A stretch of DNA of 50,763 nucleotides from Clostridia bacterium (lineage in GTDB: Bacteria > Bacillota > Clostridia > Oscillospirales > CAG-272). The DNA is taken from NCBI GenBank assembly GCA_017463405.1, contig JAFTPJ010000150.1:1-50763 (forward strand), in the 5' to 3' direction. The notes beneath the pieces are model-generated. The model worked only from the letters and a program-made list of their open reading frames with translations. It was not told where the DNA came from and made no database searches. Shown in pieces: positions 49,971 through 50,763 of this stretch. A program made the translations under genes and the position numbers. Position 1 is the first letter of the stretch. Each line of letters starts with the position of its first letter.

Positions 49971-50002
49971 AAAAATCGGGATACGGGATATCCCGATTTT
50001 TT
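49971..50002 (+). terminator. Terminator hairpin between acetyltransferase and rubrerythrin genes
   Basis: AAAAATCGGGATA (49971-49983) pairs with TATCCCGATTTTT (49989-50001), ending in a T-run. It separates the two genes, though it lies only 20 bases before the rubrerythrin start, so partial read-through may supply rubrerythrin. Confidence 0.8.
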
Positions 50003-50021
50003 GAATTTCGGAGGAAAGAGC

Positions 50022-50585
50022 ATGGCAGCATATACCAAGCCCGGCGTGTTTGCCGAGAACATCGTGGGAACCGAGACCGAAAAGAATCTGCATACCGCAC
50101 TCAGCGGAGAGTCACAGGCATATCTGCGTTACAAATGGTTTGAGAACAAGGCAAAGGAGGACGGATTTGTCGAGATTTCCGAGCTGTTCCGCGATACAGC
50201 GGCAAACGAGCGGGAGCATGCCGAGATCTGGTTCAAATATCTTGGCGGTTGGTCGTCGACAGAGAAGAATCTGGATGTTGCTGCATCGGGTGAAAAATTC
50301 GAGTGGGAAACAATGTACGCCGATTTTGAAAAGACCGCCAGAGCGGAGGGATTTGATGCGATTGCCGATCTGTTTGCGCGCGTGGCAAGCATCGAAAAGC
50401 AGCACGAGGAAAATTATCGGAAGGCGCTGGAAAAGGTGAAGAACGGGGAATGCTTCACCTCAAACAGCGCCTCGACCAAGTGGATTTGTATCAATTGCGG
50501 CTATGTGGTGGAAGCCAAAGAGCCTCCCAAGATCTGTCCTACCTGTTCGCACCCGCAAGGGTATTTCAAGCAATGGAGTAAATAA
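50022..50585 (+). CDS. Rubrerythrin
   Basis: A 187-residue peroxide-reducing diiron protein. The ferritin-like domain (about 1-145) shows GESQAYLRYKWF, ANEREHAEIWF and ASIEKQHEENYRK with Glu and His ligands. The C-terminal rubredoxin-like domain (about 155-187) has CINC and CPTC for the iron-sulfur-free iron site. It protects anaerobes from hydrogen peroxide by passing electrons from NAD(P)H via rubredoxin. The ATG at 50022 has GGAGGAAAG upstream. The terminator hairpin directly before it is unusual: its own promoter is not evident. Confidence 0.95.
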   Translation: MAAYTKPGVFAENIVGTETEKNLHTALSGESQAYLRYKWFENKAKEDGFVEISELFRDTAANEREHAEIWFKYLGGWSSTEKNLDVAASGEKFEWETMYADFEKTARAEGFDAIADLFARVASIEKQHEENYRKALEKVKNGECFTSNSASTKWICINCGYVVEAKEPPKICPTCSHPQGYFKQWSK

Positions 50586-50763
50586 TTTCTTCGGAGAGAG
50601 TCTTTCTTACCGAGCCGCCTTTCCTCAACAGAGGGAGATCCGAAAAAAGCTGACTTTCTTCGAGTTGACGAAGTCAATTTTGCGGAGTGTGATAGTGAAC
50701 GTGGGATCCAACTTAAGGAGTACAATATAGTTAAGAGGGAGCCTCAAACAGACGGTTTGCGGC

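Noticed and set aside
1-50763. CRISPR arrays, tRNA or rRNA genes, prophage or transposase genes
   Set aside because: No regularly spaced direct repeats, cloverleaf-like sequences, conserved rRNA segments or phage/transposase motifs were noticed by reading both strands; a dedicated search was not possible.
50586-50763. A gene or start of a gene at the right edge
   Set aside because: There are short open stretches and promoter-like words but no convincing ribosome site with an extended frame; the segment is left unannotated.

Overview
The window looks like one contiguous piece of chromosome from an anaerobic, probably spore-forming member of the Clostridia (Bacillota), most likely gut-associated. 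The basis is: CotF-family coat proteins and SpoIIIAH (sporulation); a DnaD-domain protein with a DnaC-like helicase loader, a tryptophan T-box and Rex (all typical of Firmicutes); pyruvate formate-lyase with its activase, an anaerobic sulfatase-maturating enzyme and rubrerythrin (anaerobic metabolism); and several glycoside hydrolases, a sulfatase and BspA-like surface proteins (host or dietary glycan use). No rRNA, tRNA, CRISPR array, prophage or transposase gene was seen. Species-level assignment is not possible from sequence reading alone.

Layout. 1-2.7 kb: a GH36 alpha-galactosidase followed by the wreck of a second glycosidase. 2.7-6.0 kb: housekeeping operon (dCMP deaminase, lipoprotein, YwlE-type phosphatase, RimI, TsaD). 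6.0-9.1 kb: an intergenic cluster of DnaA-box-like sites, then overlapping rex, dnaD-like and dnaC-like genes. 9.1-11.3 kb: an unknown acidic-linker protein behind a strong promoter and perfect hairpin, then a small spore-coat-like cluster. 11.3-14.3 kb: AraC regulator divergent from a DMT transporter and an oxidoreductase. 14.3-17.1 kb: lrp, M20 amidohydrolase and aminotransferase operon on the minus strand. 17.3-19.0 kb: Trp T-box and TrpB2. 19.0-21.7 kb: hairpin cluster, a phosphoesterase lipoprotein and spoIIIAH. 21.8-22.3 kb: a deletion scar joining a glycyl-radical enzyme tail to an AraC tail. 22.3-24.3 kb: an XRE regulator divergent from a CxxC-repeat lipoprotein, sharing an operator. 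24.3-28.7 kb: sugar operon (two TIM-barrel isomerases, oxidoreductase, ribulokinase). 29.0-36.0 kb: a 1381-residue GH106-like/GH125 fusion, an anSME and its Cys-type sulfatase. 36-38 kb: AraC and a quinone oxidoreductase with interlocked promoters. 38.2-40.6 kb: broken genes around another AraC regulator. 40.6-42.0 kb: a promoter, a 106-nt folded leader and an intrinsic terminator in front of a BspA-like lipoprotein. 42.1-49.1 kb: minus-strand run pfl, pflA, unknown gene, Asp/Glu racemase, MurE-like ligase, a MITE-like repeat, dinB. 49.3-50.6 kb: acetyltransferase and rubrerythrin. The last 178 bases hold no gene I can support.

How it works together. Three blocks (0-2.7, 24-28.7 and 29-36 kb) point to uptake and breakdown of galactosides, mannosides and sulfated sugars, each near an AraC-type regulator or a palindromic operator. 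The pfl, Rex and rubrerythrin genes fit strictly anaerobic metabolism with redox sensing and peroxide defence. The density of truncated genes (six or seven remnants) suggests active gene loss around accessory loci.

The most unusual items are the structured leader plus terminator upstream of the BspA-like lipoprotein (40596-40811), the GH106-like/GH125 fusion, the MITE-like element that supplies the murE stop codon, the origin-like DnaA-box layout before rex-dnaD-dnaC, and the MurE-like ligase without the DAP-recognition arginine next to an Asp/Glu racemase.
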